Assembly (NCBI GenBank): GCA_965279005.1
Contig: CBDIHK010000026.1
Span: 310,001 to 374,000, forward strand
From: Planctobacterium sp965279005
Lineage (GTDB): Bacteria; Pseudomonadota; Gammaproteobacteria; Enterobacterales; Alteromonadaceae
Direction: 5' to 3'
DNA length: 64,000 nucleotides
Under the pieces are notes generated by a model, which was given only the letters and a program-made list of their open reading frames with translations, was not told where the DNA came from and ran no database searches. Positions within the stretch are counted from its first letter, which is position 1, and each line of letters begins with the position of its first letter. The translations under genes were made by a program, and so were the position numbers. Of the stretch, positions 36,422-45,401 are shown piece after piece.

Positions 36422-37516
36422 ATGAAAATTCAACCACCAGAATATTATCCAACCGAATATTGGCAACGCCTTGACGATGGCCGGGTGCAGTGTGACTTAT
36501 GCCCCCATCACTGCCAGTTGAGGGAGGGTAAACGCGGGATATGTTTTGTCCGCGCCAACCACGAAGGCAGCATACAACTGACCAGCTATGGCCGATCTAG
36601 TGGCTTTTGCATTGACCCGATTGAAAAGAAACCGCTAAACCATTTTTACCCAGGCTCAAGTGTGCTGTCATTTGGCACTGCGGGCTGCAACCTTACGTGC
36701 AAATTCTGCCAAAACTGGGATATGAGCAAATCAAGGGAAATGGACAAACTCGCCAGCACAGCCATGCCTGGGCAAATCGCGCGGGCAGCTCACCGTTACG
36801 GCTGCGACAGTGTCGCTTACACCTACAATGATCCCGTAATCTTCCTGGAATACGCCATTGACACCGCGCAAGCATGCCACGAATTGGGTATTAAAAGTGT
36901 CGCGGTGTCTGCAGGTTACATCTGTGACCAGCCCAGGCAGGACTTCTACCGGCATATGGATGCCGCCAACATTGATTTAAAAGGCTTTACCAACCAGTTT
37001 TACAAAAAGCTCTGCCATAGTGAGTTGCAACCGGTGCTGGACACCCTGCTTTATTTGAAACGGGAAACCAGTACCTGGTTTGAAATTACCACGCTGTTGA
37101 TCCCTGGTGAGAACGACAGCGACCAGGAACTGCATGCCTTGAGCCAGTGGATAGCGGAAAACCTAGGGCCAAATATCCCGCTCCATTTCAGCGCCTTCCA
37201 CCCCGACTTTAAAATGATGGATATCCCGGCAACTCCGGTTGAGACCTTGCTAAGGGCGCGGGATATTGCCTTAAGTTATGGCTTACATTATGTCTATTGC
37301 GGCAATGTACACCACCAAGCAAGTGATACCACCTATTGCCCCCATTGCCACAAACCGGTCATTACCCGCGACTGGTACCAGCTTGGATCGGTGAACGTGG
37401 ACGCCAACGGCTGCTGCCAGCATTGCCAAGGTAAAATTGCTGGTCGATTTGGCAGTGATAAAAAACGCTTTGGCAGGCGCCGTATTCCCGTGCAAATCAA
37501 CCCATCCGTTTTTTAG
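36422..37516 (+). CDS. amrS: AmmeMemoRadiSam system radical SAM enzyme
   Basis: 364 residues from ATG 36422; a TTG 19 codons upstream is a weaker choice. The radical SAM cluster motif is GCNLTCKFCQNWD near residue 100. An N-terminal CxxC set (CDLCPHHCQLREGKRGICFVR) and a C-terminal zinc-ribbon-like pair (YCPHCHK, CCQHCQGK) may bind additional metals. The substrate is unknown. It pairs with the divergent MEMO and AMMECR1 genes. A 79-bp palindromic repeat begins 5 bases after the stop and carries an IS4-family insertion. Confidence 0.93.
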   Translation: MKIQPPEYYPTEYWQRLDDGRVQCDLCPHHCQLREGKRGICFVRANHEGSIQLTSYGRSSGFCIDPIEKKPLNHFYPGSSVLSFGTAGCNLTCKFCQNWDMSKSREMDKLASTAMPGQIARAAHRYGCDSVAYTYNDPVIFLEYAIDTAQACHELGIKSVAVSAGYICDQPRQDFYRHMDAANIDLKGFTNQFYKKLCHSELQPVLDTLLYLKRETSTWFEITTLLIPGENDSDQELHALSQWIAENLGPNIPLHFSAFHPDFKMMDIPATPVETLLRARDIALSYGLHYVYCGNVHHQASDTTYCPHCHKPVITRDWYQLGSVNVDANGCCQHCQGKIAGRFGSDKKRFGRRRIPVQINPSVF

Positions 37517-37536
37517 ATGATCAAGGGGTCAGAGTC

Positions 37537-38870
37537 TGAGGGATCCCCACGAATTTAAATAGCATCAAAACTTGCCTCAATTGCGAGGTCGCGAAGGCGG
37601 GCAAGCGCCGCTTTCCATTGCTGGTGTGTGAACTTGAGCCGCTGGCGTAGCGCCCTTAAACCCAAGGTATGGAACGATAGCACCGGCCTGTTGGCCGTAT
37701 TGGCTTGGAAGCGTTTCTGCCAGCCTACCACCACCGTTGCCAACCCTATGAGTATGGCCACCAGTGACGCCAACGTCGTGAGCAAGACCAATACCGCCAG
37801 CCGCGCTGGCTTTATGGTGTTGTTGTACTCAAACCCTAGCCCAAACCGGTTGCTTTTCATGTCCCGGAAACCTTCTTCAATCTGCATCCGCTGCTGGTAG
37901 ATTGAGACAACACGCTTTGCCAGGTTCGTTGTTACGGGGAGCGAGGTGGCCAGCAACCATGGGTCGCTCGCACCCTTGGCGTGTTTAAGTGACATCAGCG
38001 ATTGTTTGCGTGAGCCGTCCGGGTTCGTGGCGTGCCTGCCTTTGTTCTTGTGTTTGACCAGCACCAGCGAACAGGCAAAGGGCTGGCGTTTGGCAATGAG
38101 TGCCGTGGCAAACAGTTTGGGGCGGTGGTTTGCCTGCGTGTACAGCTGGCTGATGCATTGCCACTGGCCACCGTTATCAAGTGAGTATAAGTGCGGTTTG
38201 CGCACCCGCCCAACGATGTGCCAACCCAGCTCCCTGACGGGCCGGAACCAGGGGGATTTGAACCCGGCGTCAGTGACGACAATGGGTTGGCAGCCCTTGC
38301 CTAGCATGCTGTGCAACGTTCCCAGGAAACGCCGGTGGGTTTTGGCTTTTTCCTTGGTGGCATTGCTATGGACTTCTTGGTACAGCGTGATTGGCCGCCC
38401 CTTGAGCACCATGGAAGCCCGCAGCAGGAAGTGGCCTTTATGGTCGTCCAGGTCAGCCCAGTCGACCGCGATAACGGGGTGCTTCGCCACACAAAACAAC
38501 TTGCAGATAACTGCATAGATATCAGGGATTTCTTGTTGCAGGTGGTTGTTGGAGAGCAACCTGTCGGCACGTTTAATGCGATGTTTTTCAAATGCCTTGG
38601 AAGCAATGCCCCTGCCCATGGCGGTCACAGTGGCAGCATTACCGGCTAATAGGCTTTTTACACAATCCAACAGGGCTTTTTGCCTGGTTTTGTGCATTTT
38701 AAAAGTGACAAAGTGGATGGTTTTGTTCAGGATAGTAAGGGCATTCATGGCGTTAAAGTTTGGTTGTTTTGTGAGGTTTGGCGATTGATCAGATCACCAA
38801 ATGCCATGAATGTTCCCTTCGTTTCGAATTAATGTATTGATTTTACTGATTTATTTGTGGGGATACCTCA
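37537..38870 (-). mobile_element. IS4-family insertion sequence
   Basis: 1334 bp. Terminal inverted repeats are TGAGGGATCCCCAC and, on the other end, TGAGGTATCCCCAC (one mismatch in 14). An 11-bp target duplication GGGTCAGAGTC is at 37526-37536 and 38871-38881. The target is the left arm of a palindromic repeat unit. One intact transposase gene is inside on the minus strand. Confidence 0.93.
37555..38748 (-). CDS. IS4-family transposase
   Basis: 397 residues. The DDE residues are in VIAVDWADLDDHKG, PIVVTDAGFKSPWF and IYQQRMQIEEGFRDMKSNRFG; the last matches the IS4 signature Y-(2)-R-(3)-E-(6)-K. The frame is complete and almost fills the element, so transposition activity is plausible. Confidence 0.95.
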   Translation of the reverse strand: MNALTILNKTIHFVTFKMHKTRQKALLDCVKSLLAGNAATVTAMGRGIASKAFEKHRIKRADRLLSNNHLQQEIPDIYAVICKLFCVAKHPVIAVDWADLDDHKGHFLLRASMVLKGRPITLYQEVHSNATKEKAKTHRRFLGTLHSMLGKGCQPIVVTDAGFKSPWFRPVRELGWHIVGRVRKPHLYSLDNGGQWQCISQLYTQANHRPKLFATALIAKRQPFACSLVLVKHKNKGRHATNPDGSRKQSLMSLKHAKGASDPWLLATSLPVTTNLAKRVVSIYQQRMQIEEGFRDMKSNRFGLGFEYNNTIKPARLAVLVLLTTLASLVAILIGLATVVVGWQKRFQANTANRPVLSFHTLGLRALRQRLKFTHQQWKAALARLRDLAIEASFDAI

Positions 38871-38945
38871 GGGTCAGAGTCCTTGAAAATCAAGCTGAAC
38901 AAACATCCTGAATGGATTTCCAATTTCAAGGACTCTGACCCCTTG

Positions 38946-39241
38946 AACATAGCAAAATCGTCTTAAACATAATTAACTGTGATATTTAGCAGAAATAAAC
39001 ATTTCTAAAACATGAATTAAATAGAGCAAATCTACCTATTAAATCGTACAAACTCCACATATTAATAAGTTAAAACTAACAATAGCAACTTTAAATAACC
39101 TTAAACTTATCAATCGCAGGACTTTTGCTTCGCACACCATTAATATCACTTTTTATGATGTGTTTTATATCTTTATATAATTTTTTTTATTTTTATGGCG
39201 CATACATACTTTCACCAACAAATTGGTTGAGGAAATGAAAT
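38946..39241 (+). promoter_or_regulatory. AT-rich upstream region of the RND pump genes
   Basis: Nearly 300 bases, very AT-rich, without coding features. It must carry the promoter of the efflux operon at 39242; GAGG at 39229 is the ribosome site. No regulator gene is next to the pump, and no clear operator palindrome was found. Confidence 0.45.
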
Positions 39242-40504
39242 ATGAAATCCAAGTTAAGCATTGCAGCGCTGTCACTAATTGGCCTGATTCTCTTGTCAGG
39301 CTGTGAGCAGACAACAACGACCCAGCAGCCGCCAGCGGCACCTGCGGTAAGCGTGGCTGAAGTAGTACAGGAACGCCTAACCGAATGGGACGAATTCACC
39401 GGACGTATAGAAGCTCCACAAAATGTAGAGCTGCGTCCCAGGGTTTCCGGCTATATTGATTTTGTGGCATTTGACGAAGGTGCCATGGTGAAGCCTGGTG
39501 ATCCGCTATTCTTTATTGATAACCGCCCCTACAAAGCGGAAGTAAAGCGACTGGAAGCGGAATTGGCACAGGCTACTGCCCAAAACCAACTAGCCCAACG
39601 CGAATATCTGCGGGCACAAGACTTGAAGCAGCAAAATGCCGTTTCCCAGGAACTGTTGGATAGCCGCCTTGCAGGCAAGCAACAGGCACATGCCAGGGTT
39701 GAGTCGGTAAAAGCGGCATTGGAATTGGCCCGCTTACAACTAAGCTATACCCGGGTAACGGCGCCGATTGCGGGACGCGTTTCCAATGCCTTAGTGACTA
39801 AAGGCAACTACGTGCATGCAGGGCAAAGTGTATTGACCAGTTTAGTTTCTACAGACGAGGTCTATGCCTATTTTGATACCGACGAGCAAACCTACCTGAA
39901 GTACAGCCAATTGGCACAGCAAGGCCAGCGCCCTAGCTCAAGGGATAACCAAAATCCAGTCGTTATGGGTTTAGCCAATGACCAGGGGTATCCTTACCAG
40001 GGTGTCATCGACTTTGTTGACAACCAGGTTAACCAACAAACAGGTACCATCCGTGCCCGTGCCGTGTTCGACAATCCCAATGGCTTTTTAATCCCTGGAC
40101 TATTTGCCCGCATAAAATTGGTAGGTAGTGCCTCCTACGAGGGGATTTTGATTGACGATAAAGCCATCGGCACCGATTTGAGCAACAAGTTTGTAATGGT
40201 CTTAGATGAAAACAATGTTGCCCAATACCGCGCAGTTGAGTTGGGTGAAAAGCTCAACGGCCTGCGCATCGTTAGAAGTGGCTTGAGCGCAGGTGAACAA
40301 ATCATTGTCAATGGCTTGCAGCGGGTACGCCCCGGTACCCCAGTGCAACCTCAAGTCGTGGCCATGACCAGCGAACAGAACATTGTCAGCCTGCGTGCGA
40401 TACAACAGCGCATTGATGCTTCAAACAAGCAAAGCCTGTTGGCAAAGCAGCCAGCAGCAAGCAAGGTAGCCACCAGCACAGCGACCCAATCGGTGGGAGG
40501 TTAG
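39242..40504 (+). CDS. RND efflux periplasmic adaptor lipoprotein
   Basis: 420 residues. A lipobox LLSGC at residues 17-21 indicates a lipid-anchored membrane fusion protein. The barrel-sandwich and hairpin regions are typical: RIEAPQNVELRPRVSGYIDF, EGAMVKPGDPLFFIDNRPY, a coiled coil around residues 95-145, and LSYTRVTAPIAGRVSNALV. The adaptor links an RND pump to an outer-membrane channel. It resembles the MexE/AcrA class. The pump gene follows after one base. No outer-membrane factor gene is present in the operon. Confidence 0.93.
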   Translation: MKSKLSIAALSLIGLILLSGCEQTTTTQQPPAAPAVSVAEVVQERLTEWDEFTGRIEAPQNVELRPRVSGYIDFVAFDEGAMVKPGDPLFFIDNRPYKAEVKRLEAELAQATAQNQLAQREYLRAQDLKQQNAVSQELLDSRLAGKQQAHARVESVKAALELARLQLSYTRVTAPIAGRVSNALVTKGNYVHAGQSVLTSLVSTDEVYAYFDTDEQTYLKYSQLAQQGQRPSSRDNQNPVVMGLANDQGYPYQGVIDFVDNQVNQQTGTIRARAVFDNPNGFLIPGLFARIKLVGSASYEGILIDDKAIGTDLSNKFVMVLDENNVAQYRAVELGEKLNGLRIVRSGLSAGEQIIVNGLQRVRPGTPVQPQVVAMTSEQNIVSLRAIQQRIDASNKQSLLAKQPAASKVATSTATQSVGG

Positions 40505-40505
40505 C

Positions 40506-43500
40506 ATGAAACTCTCGCAATTTTTCATCCATCGCCCGATCTTTGCAGGCGTTCTTTCCCTGCTTATTTTTATCGCCGGTGCGTTGGCTGTCTGGCAACT
40601 GCCCATCACAGAATATCCAGAGGTAGTGCCTCCGACTGTGGTGGTCAACGCTAGCTACCCAGGTGCTAACCCAAAAGTTATCGCGGAAACTGTCGCCAGC
40701 CCACTGGAGCAAGAAATTAAAGGCACGGAAAACATGTTATACATGTCTTCCCAAGCAACCGCTGATGGCCGTATGACCTTAACCGTGACTTTCGCCATCG
40801 GCACCGATGTCGACCAGGCACAAACCTTGGTACAAAATCGGGTTGCCCGCGCCCTGCCCCGGCTGCCGCAGGAAGTACAGCGAATCGGCGTAGTTACCCA
40901 AAAATCGTCGCCAGACTTGACCATGGTTGTGCACCTTACTTCACCCAATGACCAATACGATATGTTGTATTTGTCCAATTACGCCCATCTCAACGTCAAA
41001 GACGAGCTAGCTGGTATTAAAGGTGTCGGCGATGTACAGCTATTCGGTGCTGGCGAATATAGCATGCGGGTATGGTTGGATCCGGAAAAAGTAGCAGCAC
41101 TTGGCTTAAGCGCAATGGATGTGGTCAATGCTATCCGTGAGCAAAACCAACAAGCCGCCGCAGGCAGCTTAGGGGCACAACCAACAGGTAGTAGTGAGTT
41201 CCAACTTTTAATTGATGTTAAAGGCCGCCTTAGCTCAGTTGAAGAATTTGAAAACATCATTATCAAAGTGGGTGAGCAAGGCCAAATCACACGTTTAAAA
41301 GACGTTGCCGGCGTTGAACTGGGCTCAGACTTCTATGCACTGCGCTCCCTGCTCGACAACAAACAAGCTGTTGCGATCCCGATTTTCCAAAGCCCTGGCT
41401 CCAACGCCATTGAAATCTCCAATAATGTGCGAGCTAAAATGGCCGAGCTAAAACAGTACTTCCCGCAAGGCGTGGACTACTCCATTGTGTATGACCCAAC
41501 CGTATTTGTGCGCGGTTCTATTGAGGCAGTAGTCAAAACCCTATTTGAAGCCGTGCTGTTGGTGGTAATAGTAGTGGTGTTGTTCCTGCAAACCTGGCGC
41601 GCTTCTATCATCCCATTGGTAGCGGTGCCAGTGTCCTTGGTGGGTACCTTTGCGGTAATGCACCTGATGGGCTTTTCCCTTAATGCCCTGTCACTTTTTG
41701 GTTTAGTTTTGGCCATCGGCATAGTGGTGGATGATGCCATCGTGGTGGTGGAAAACGTTGAACGCAATATCAAAGAAGGTTTAACTCCAGTCGAGGCCAC
41801 CCAAAAAGCCATGAAAGAAGTCACCGGGCCGATTGTGGCGACCACCTTGGTATTGGCGGCGGTGTTTATCCCTACCGCATTTATGTCAGGCTTGACTGGG
41901 CAGTTCTACAAGCAGTTTGCCCTAACCATTACCATTGCGACGGTTATCTCATCTATCAACAGCCTAACCTTAAGCCCGGCCTTATCGGCAATATTGCTAA
42001 AGGCCGAAGGTACCAAAAAAGACTGGTTATCGCGCGGCATCGACAAGCTTTTTGGCGCCTGGTTATTCGCCCCATTTAACCGCTTGTTTAACCGCAGCGA
42101 AAAAGCCTATGGCTATGCAGTTAAAAAAGTAGTGCGTAGCAGTGGCATTGTCTTGGTACTTTACGCTGGGCTGTTGGCGCTTACTTATAATCAATTCAGC
42201 ACGACACCAACTGGCTATGTACCAGGCCAGGACAAACAATACCTAGTGTCATTTGCCCAGCTACCTGACGCAGCCTCGCTGGATCGCACTGAAGCCGTGA
42301 TGCGGGAAATGTCGCGGATTGCCTTGGAACATCCTGGCGTAGAATCTGCAGTCGCTTTCCCAGGTTTGAACATTAACGGTTTTACCAATAGTTCCTCCAG
42401 CGGTATTGTCTTTGTCACCTTGAAGGACTTTGACCAACGAACTAGTGATGGGCTATCGGCTAATGCCATTGCTAGCGCATTGGGTGCCCAATTTGGCAGC
42501 ATACAGGATGCCTTTATCGCCATTTTTCCACCGCCGCCGGTAACGGGGCTAGGCACAATAGGCGGCTTTAAACTGCAAATCCAAGACCGGGCGAGCCTTG
42601 GTTATGAAGAGCTGTATAGCGTCACCCAACAAGTGATCCAAAAAGCTTGGGCAGCACCTGAACTGACTGGCATTTTTTCCAGCTACCAGGTTAACGTGCC
42701 CCAGTTGCAAGTTGAAATTGACCGCGACAAAGCCAAAGCCCAGGGCGTCGCAGTGAATGACATTTTCCAAACCATGCAGGTATATTTGGGTTCACTCTAT
42801 GTCAATGACTTCAACCAGTTTGGCCGAACTTACCAGGTTAATGTGCAAGCGCAAGAGCAATTCCGCCAGGAGCCTGACCAGATCACCCAGCTTAAAGTGC
42901 GTAACCAACAAGGCGATATGATCCCGCTGGGTTCGTTTATCACGGTGGACTATGCGGCGGGGCCTGACCGGGTGATGCACTATAACGGCTACACTAGCGC
43001 TGAAATCAACGGTGCCCCCGCGCCAGGTTATAGCTCGGGTGAAGCCCAAGCGGCGATCGAAAAAATCCTGGCTGAAACCTTGCCGATAGGTATGAGCTAT
43101 GAGTGGACAGATTTGACTTACCAGCAGATCCTAGCAGGCAACACCGCACTGTTGATATTCCCGCTAGTGGTACTACTCGTGTTCCTGGTATTGGCTGCCC
43201 AATATGAAAGTTTAGGCCTGCCACTAGCGATAATCCTTATTGTGCCAATGACATTGCTATCGGCGATGACCGGTGTGATCATTTCGGGTGGTGACAACAA
43301 TATCTTCACCCAAATTGGCTTTATTGTATTAGTGGGGCTTGCCACCAAAAATGCCATATTAATCGTTGAATTTGCCAAAGAAAAAGAAGAGCAAGGCCTG
43401 CCATTGATGCAAGCCTTGATGGAAGCCACGCGCTTGCGCTTGCGCCCCATCTTGATGACCTCATTTGCCTTTATCATGGGTGTTATTCCAATGGCCTTTT

Positions 43501-43688
43501 CCAGTGGTGCTGGCGCCGAAATGCGCGAAGCTATGGGCATCGCGGTATTCTCCGGCATGATTGGCGTCACCATCTTTGGCCTTATATTGACCCCTGTGTT
43601 CTACCACCTAGTGCGCCGCCGTTCGGCGCGCACTTCTAAAGTGGACATTACGCAGGAGCAGGAATTAAAGCAGAAGTTGGCTAGTTAG
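40506..43688 (+). CDS. RND efflux pump permease, HAE1/MexF-like
   Basis: 1060 residues with 12 transmembrane helices and two large periplasmic loops. Family motifs include FFIHRPIFAGVLSLLIFIAG at the start, VVVNASYPGANP, and the proton-relay Asp pair in GIVVDDAIVVVENVERN in helix 4, with the second-half motif LVGLATKNAILIVEFAKE. It exports hydrophobic drugs or toxic compounds using the proton gradient. It is closest in feel to MexF/AcrB-type pumps. A 79-bp palindromic unit starts 18 bases after the stop. Confidence 0.95.
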   Translation: MKLSQFFIHRPIFAGVLSLLIFIAGALAVWQLPITEYPEVVPPTVVVNASYPGANPKVIAETVASPLEQEIKGTENMLYMSSQATADGRMTLTVTFAIGTDVDQAQTLVQNRVARALPRLPQEVQRIGVVTQKSSPDLTMVVHLTSPNDQYDMLYLSNYAHLNVKDELAGIKGVGDVQLFGAGEYSMRVWLDPEKVAALGLSAMDVVNAIREQNQQAAAGSLGAQPTGSSEFQLLIDVKGRLSSVEEFENIIIKVGEQGQITRLKDVAGVELGSDFYALRSLLDNKQAVAIPIFQSPGSNAIEISNNVRAKMAELKQYFPQGVDYSIVYDPTVFVRGSIEAVVKTLFEAVLLVVIVVVLFLQTWRASIIPLVAVPVSLVGTFAVMHLMGFSLNALSLFGLVLAIGIVVDDAIVVVENVERNIKEGLTPVEATQKAMKEVTGPIVATTLVLAAVFIPTAFMSGLTGQFYKQFALTITIATVISSINSLTLSPALSAILLKAEGTKKDWLSRGIDKLFGAWLFAPFNRLFNRSEKAYGYAVKKVVRSSGIVLVLYAGLLALTYNQFSTTPTGYVPGQDKQYLVSFAQLPDAASLDRTEAVMREMSRIALEHPGVESAVAFPGLNINGFTNSSSSGIVFVTLKDFDQRTSDGLSANAIASALGAQFGSIQDAFIAIFPPPPVTGLGTIGGFKLQIQDRASLGYEELYSVTQQVIQKAWAAPELTGIFSSYQVNVPQLQVEIDRDKAKAQGVAVNDIFQTMQVYLGSLYVNDFNQFGRTYQVNVQAQEQFRQEPDQITQLKVRNQQGDMIPLGSFITVDYAAGPDRVMHYNGYTSAEINGAPAPGYSSGEAQAAIEKILAETLPIGMSYEWTDLTYQQILAGNTALLIFPLVVLLVFLVLAAQYESLGLPLAIILIVPMTLLSAMTGVIISGGDNNIFTQIGFIVLVGLATKNAILIVEFAKEKEEQGLPLMQALMEATRLRLRPILMTSFAFIMGVIPMAFSSGAGAEMREAMGIAVFSGMIGVTIFGLILTPVFYHLVRRRSARTSKVDITQEQELKQKLAS

Positions 43689-43706
43689 ATGTCCTAGCTA
43701 ACGGAT

Positions 43707-43785
43707 CAAGGGGTCAGAGATCTTGAAATCTAACTTTGATAACTTATTGATTACATTGTCTATTTTCAAGGTCTCTGACCCCATG
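43707..43785. repeat. 79-bp palindromic unit, copy B
   Basis: Left arm CAAGGGGTCAGAGATCTTG, right arm ending AAGGTCTCTGACCCCATG, with a 35-base loop. It has one G-T type pair and one end mismatch compared with copies C and D. It lies 18 bases after the RND pump stop and about 126 bases before the next gene. Confidence 0.85.
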
Positions 43786-43911
43786 GTCTCTTGTATTCTT
43801 GAACAGGTGTTTTTTTGCCAAGCCTTGATACTTGCTTACAAACTGGCCATTGCCCGAGCATGTCACTAATGCTAATTTCCTTTTTAATTTCAAACTCCTA
43901 AGGAAAGATCC

Positions 43912-44664
43912 ATGCTTAAAAAAATCCTTGCCAGTGTCGGCATTGGCAAAGCCACGGTAGACACTATTTTGTTGGACAATGAACTGCGTGCAGGTGACCA
44001 CTTTAATATTGAAGTATTGATTAAAGGCGGTGATGTAGAGCAGCAGTTGAACAAGCTTGAACTGGCAGTGATGGCGAGTGCCAAGGCAGAAGCAAGTGTT
44101 GGTGACGACGAAGTTAAATACAACAAGAGCGTGATCTTACAAAAATGGGATCAACGTCTAGATGTCACCATTCGTCCAGGGCAGAGCATGAGCAAGCAAT
44201 TTAGGCTGCGGCTGCATCCAGAAATTCCGGCAACCAGCTTGCTTGGCCACCGTGTTGGCAAAGTTTGGCTGCAGACGGGTTTGGATATCAAAAGCGGTAT
44301 TGACGGATCCGACAAAGATCCCTTAACCATTGTGCCGTCCAACACCCAACTAGCCGTATTAGAACTAGTGCAGCGCAGTGGTTACCGCATGTTCAAGGCT
44401 GATATTGAAGCAGGCCGGGTACGTGCAGGCAGCTTCTCCTCGCATTTGCCCTGCTATCAGGAATATGAATTTAAACCACAATCCCGTTCTTTATTTGGCG
44501 CCAAGGAGCTGGAGGTCACTTTTGTTGACAACGGTAGCGAGACCGGTGTGTTAATCGAGATAGACAGAGCCTTTTTAGGCGACGGCTACCGCAGTACGTC
44601 AATCCCCAACCACTGTACAACAGTGGATGCAGTAAGACCTTATGTAGAACGATTATTGGGTTAG
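43912..44664 (+). CDS. Spo0M-like (sporulation-control) family protein
   Basis: 250 residues. It begins MLKKILASVGIGKATVDTIL, the typical Spo0M start. The arrestin-like N-terminal half (RAGDHFNIEVLIKGGDVEQQL, IRPGQSMSKQFRLRLHPEIP) and the C-terminal half (LLGHRVGKVWLQTGLDI..) are complete. Spo0M proteins are widespread in non-sporulating bacteria and are linked to cytoskeleton or cell-division roles; the function here is unknown. GGAAAG lies upstream of the start. Confidence 0.9.
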   Translation: MLKKILASVGIGKATVDTILLDNELRAGDHFNIEVLIKGGDVEQQLNKLELAVMASAKAEASVGDDEVKYNKSVILQKWDQRLDVTIRPGQSMSKQFRLRLHPEIPATSLLGHRVGKVWLQTGLDIKSGIDGSDKDPLTIVPSNTQLAVLELVQRSGYRMFKADIEAGRVRAGSFSSHLPCYQEYEFKPQSRSLFGAKELEVTFVDNGSETGVLIEIDRAFLGDGYRSTSIPNHCTTVDAVRPYVERLLG

Positions 44665-44830
44665 CTTCTATTTTCCAACATACCAAGCGGGCAGCCCATG
44701 CCCGCTGCTTAACACCAACGCTAAACTAAATAAGTATTTAAATACAGTTAGTTAGCTATTCCCAAACACACCCGTTTACATTTCATCATTGTCCAATTCG
44801 CAATTAGTTCTGGCTTTCCCAGGCAATTTA

Positions 44831-44856
44831 TACAACCATTTGTACAATTATTTGTA
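44831..44856. promoter_or_regulatory. Overlapping palindromes in front of the marR gene
   Basis: Two overlapping palindromes, TACAACCATTTGTA and TACAATTATTTGTA, share the central half-sites so that TACAA/TTGTA alternate four times in 26 bases. They end 18 bases before the likely marR start. This is the usual form of a MarR-family operator and suggests autorepression of the marR-hydrolase pair. Confidence 0.6.
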
Positions 44857-44874
44857 TATGTGAGAAATGCAAAG

Positions 44875-45375
44875 ATGGCAGCGCCTTTTTTTATGCAGGA
44901 ATCTTTCCGTTCGGCTTTTGTGGCCAACATGGCAAACCGGCTACGGGACAATATCAACAACGACTGTGCAGGCTTATTAAAGCAAAACGGGATCCAAACC
45001 CAAACCACCGATGTGTCTATTGTGTTGTTTTTAGAAAAACATCCGCATAGTTCAATTTCTGATATCGCCAAAGGCCTCGACTATAGCCACCAACGCACCG
45101 CCGCGCGCATGGTGGCCTTGCACAAACAGGGGACTGTGCACAAACAAAGCGATCCCAATGATTCCCGGTGCACCCTGTTTAGTTTGACGGAATTGGGGCA
45201 ACAAGACGCCTTAGCCCTCAAACAAGTCTATACCGCCGCAGCCACCGCACTCGATGCGGTGTTCGAAGAACTGGAATGCGACTTAATGGCCGTCTTGAAC
45301 CATGCTGTTAATACATTGGAGCGCACCCCGCTGTCACAGCGTATCCAACAGATTAACCCTGACCTAGCCGGTTAA
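44875..45375 (+). CDS. MarR-family transcription regulator
   Basis: 166 residues from ATG 44875; ATG 44893 and GTG 44860 are alternatives. The winged helix is HSSISDIAKGLDYSHQRTAARMVALHKQGTVHK, with a wing NDSRCTLFSLTELGQQ. Flanking helices at both ends form the dimer interface. It probably represses itself and the metallo-hydrolase gene 26 bases downstream through the overlapping palindromes just upstream. Confidence 0.9.
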   Translation: MAAPFFMQESFRSAFVANMANRLRDNINNDCAGLLKQNGIQTQTTDVSIVLFLEKHPHSSISDIAKGLDYSHQRTAARMVALHKQGTVHKQSDPNDSRCTLFSLTELGQQDALALKQVYTAAATALDAVFEELECDLMAVLNHAVNTLERTPLSQRIQQINPDLAG

Positions 45376-45401
45376 GGAAACAAATACTTAAGGAGAGACC
45401 C

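Larger units (their letters stand above)
37522..38945. repeat. 79-bp palindromic unit, copy A, split by an IS
   Basis: The unit is 37522-37536 plus 38882-38945 when the IS and duplication are removed. It consists of arms starting CAAGGGGTCAGAGTCCTTG and its complement, with a 35-base loop. It begins 5 bases after the stop of the radical SAM gene. Compared with copies C and D, both arms carry a matched change (GTCC/GGAC for GACC/GGTC). Confidence 0.85.

Noticed and set aside
38946..39241. Possible regulator binding site for the RND pump
   Set aside because: Only AT-rich tracts were seen; no palindrome good enough to report.
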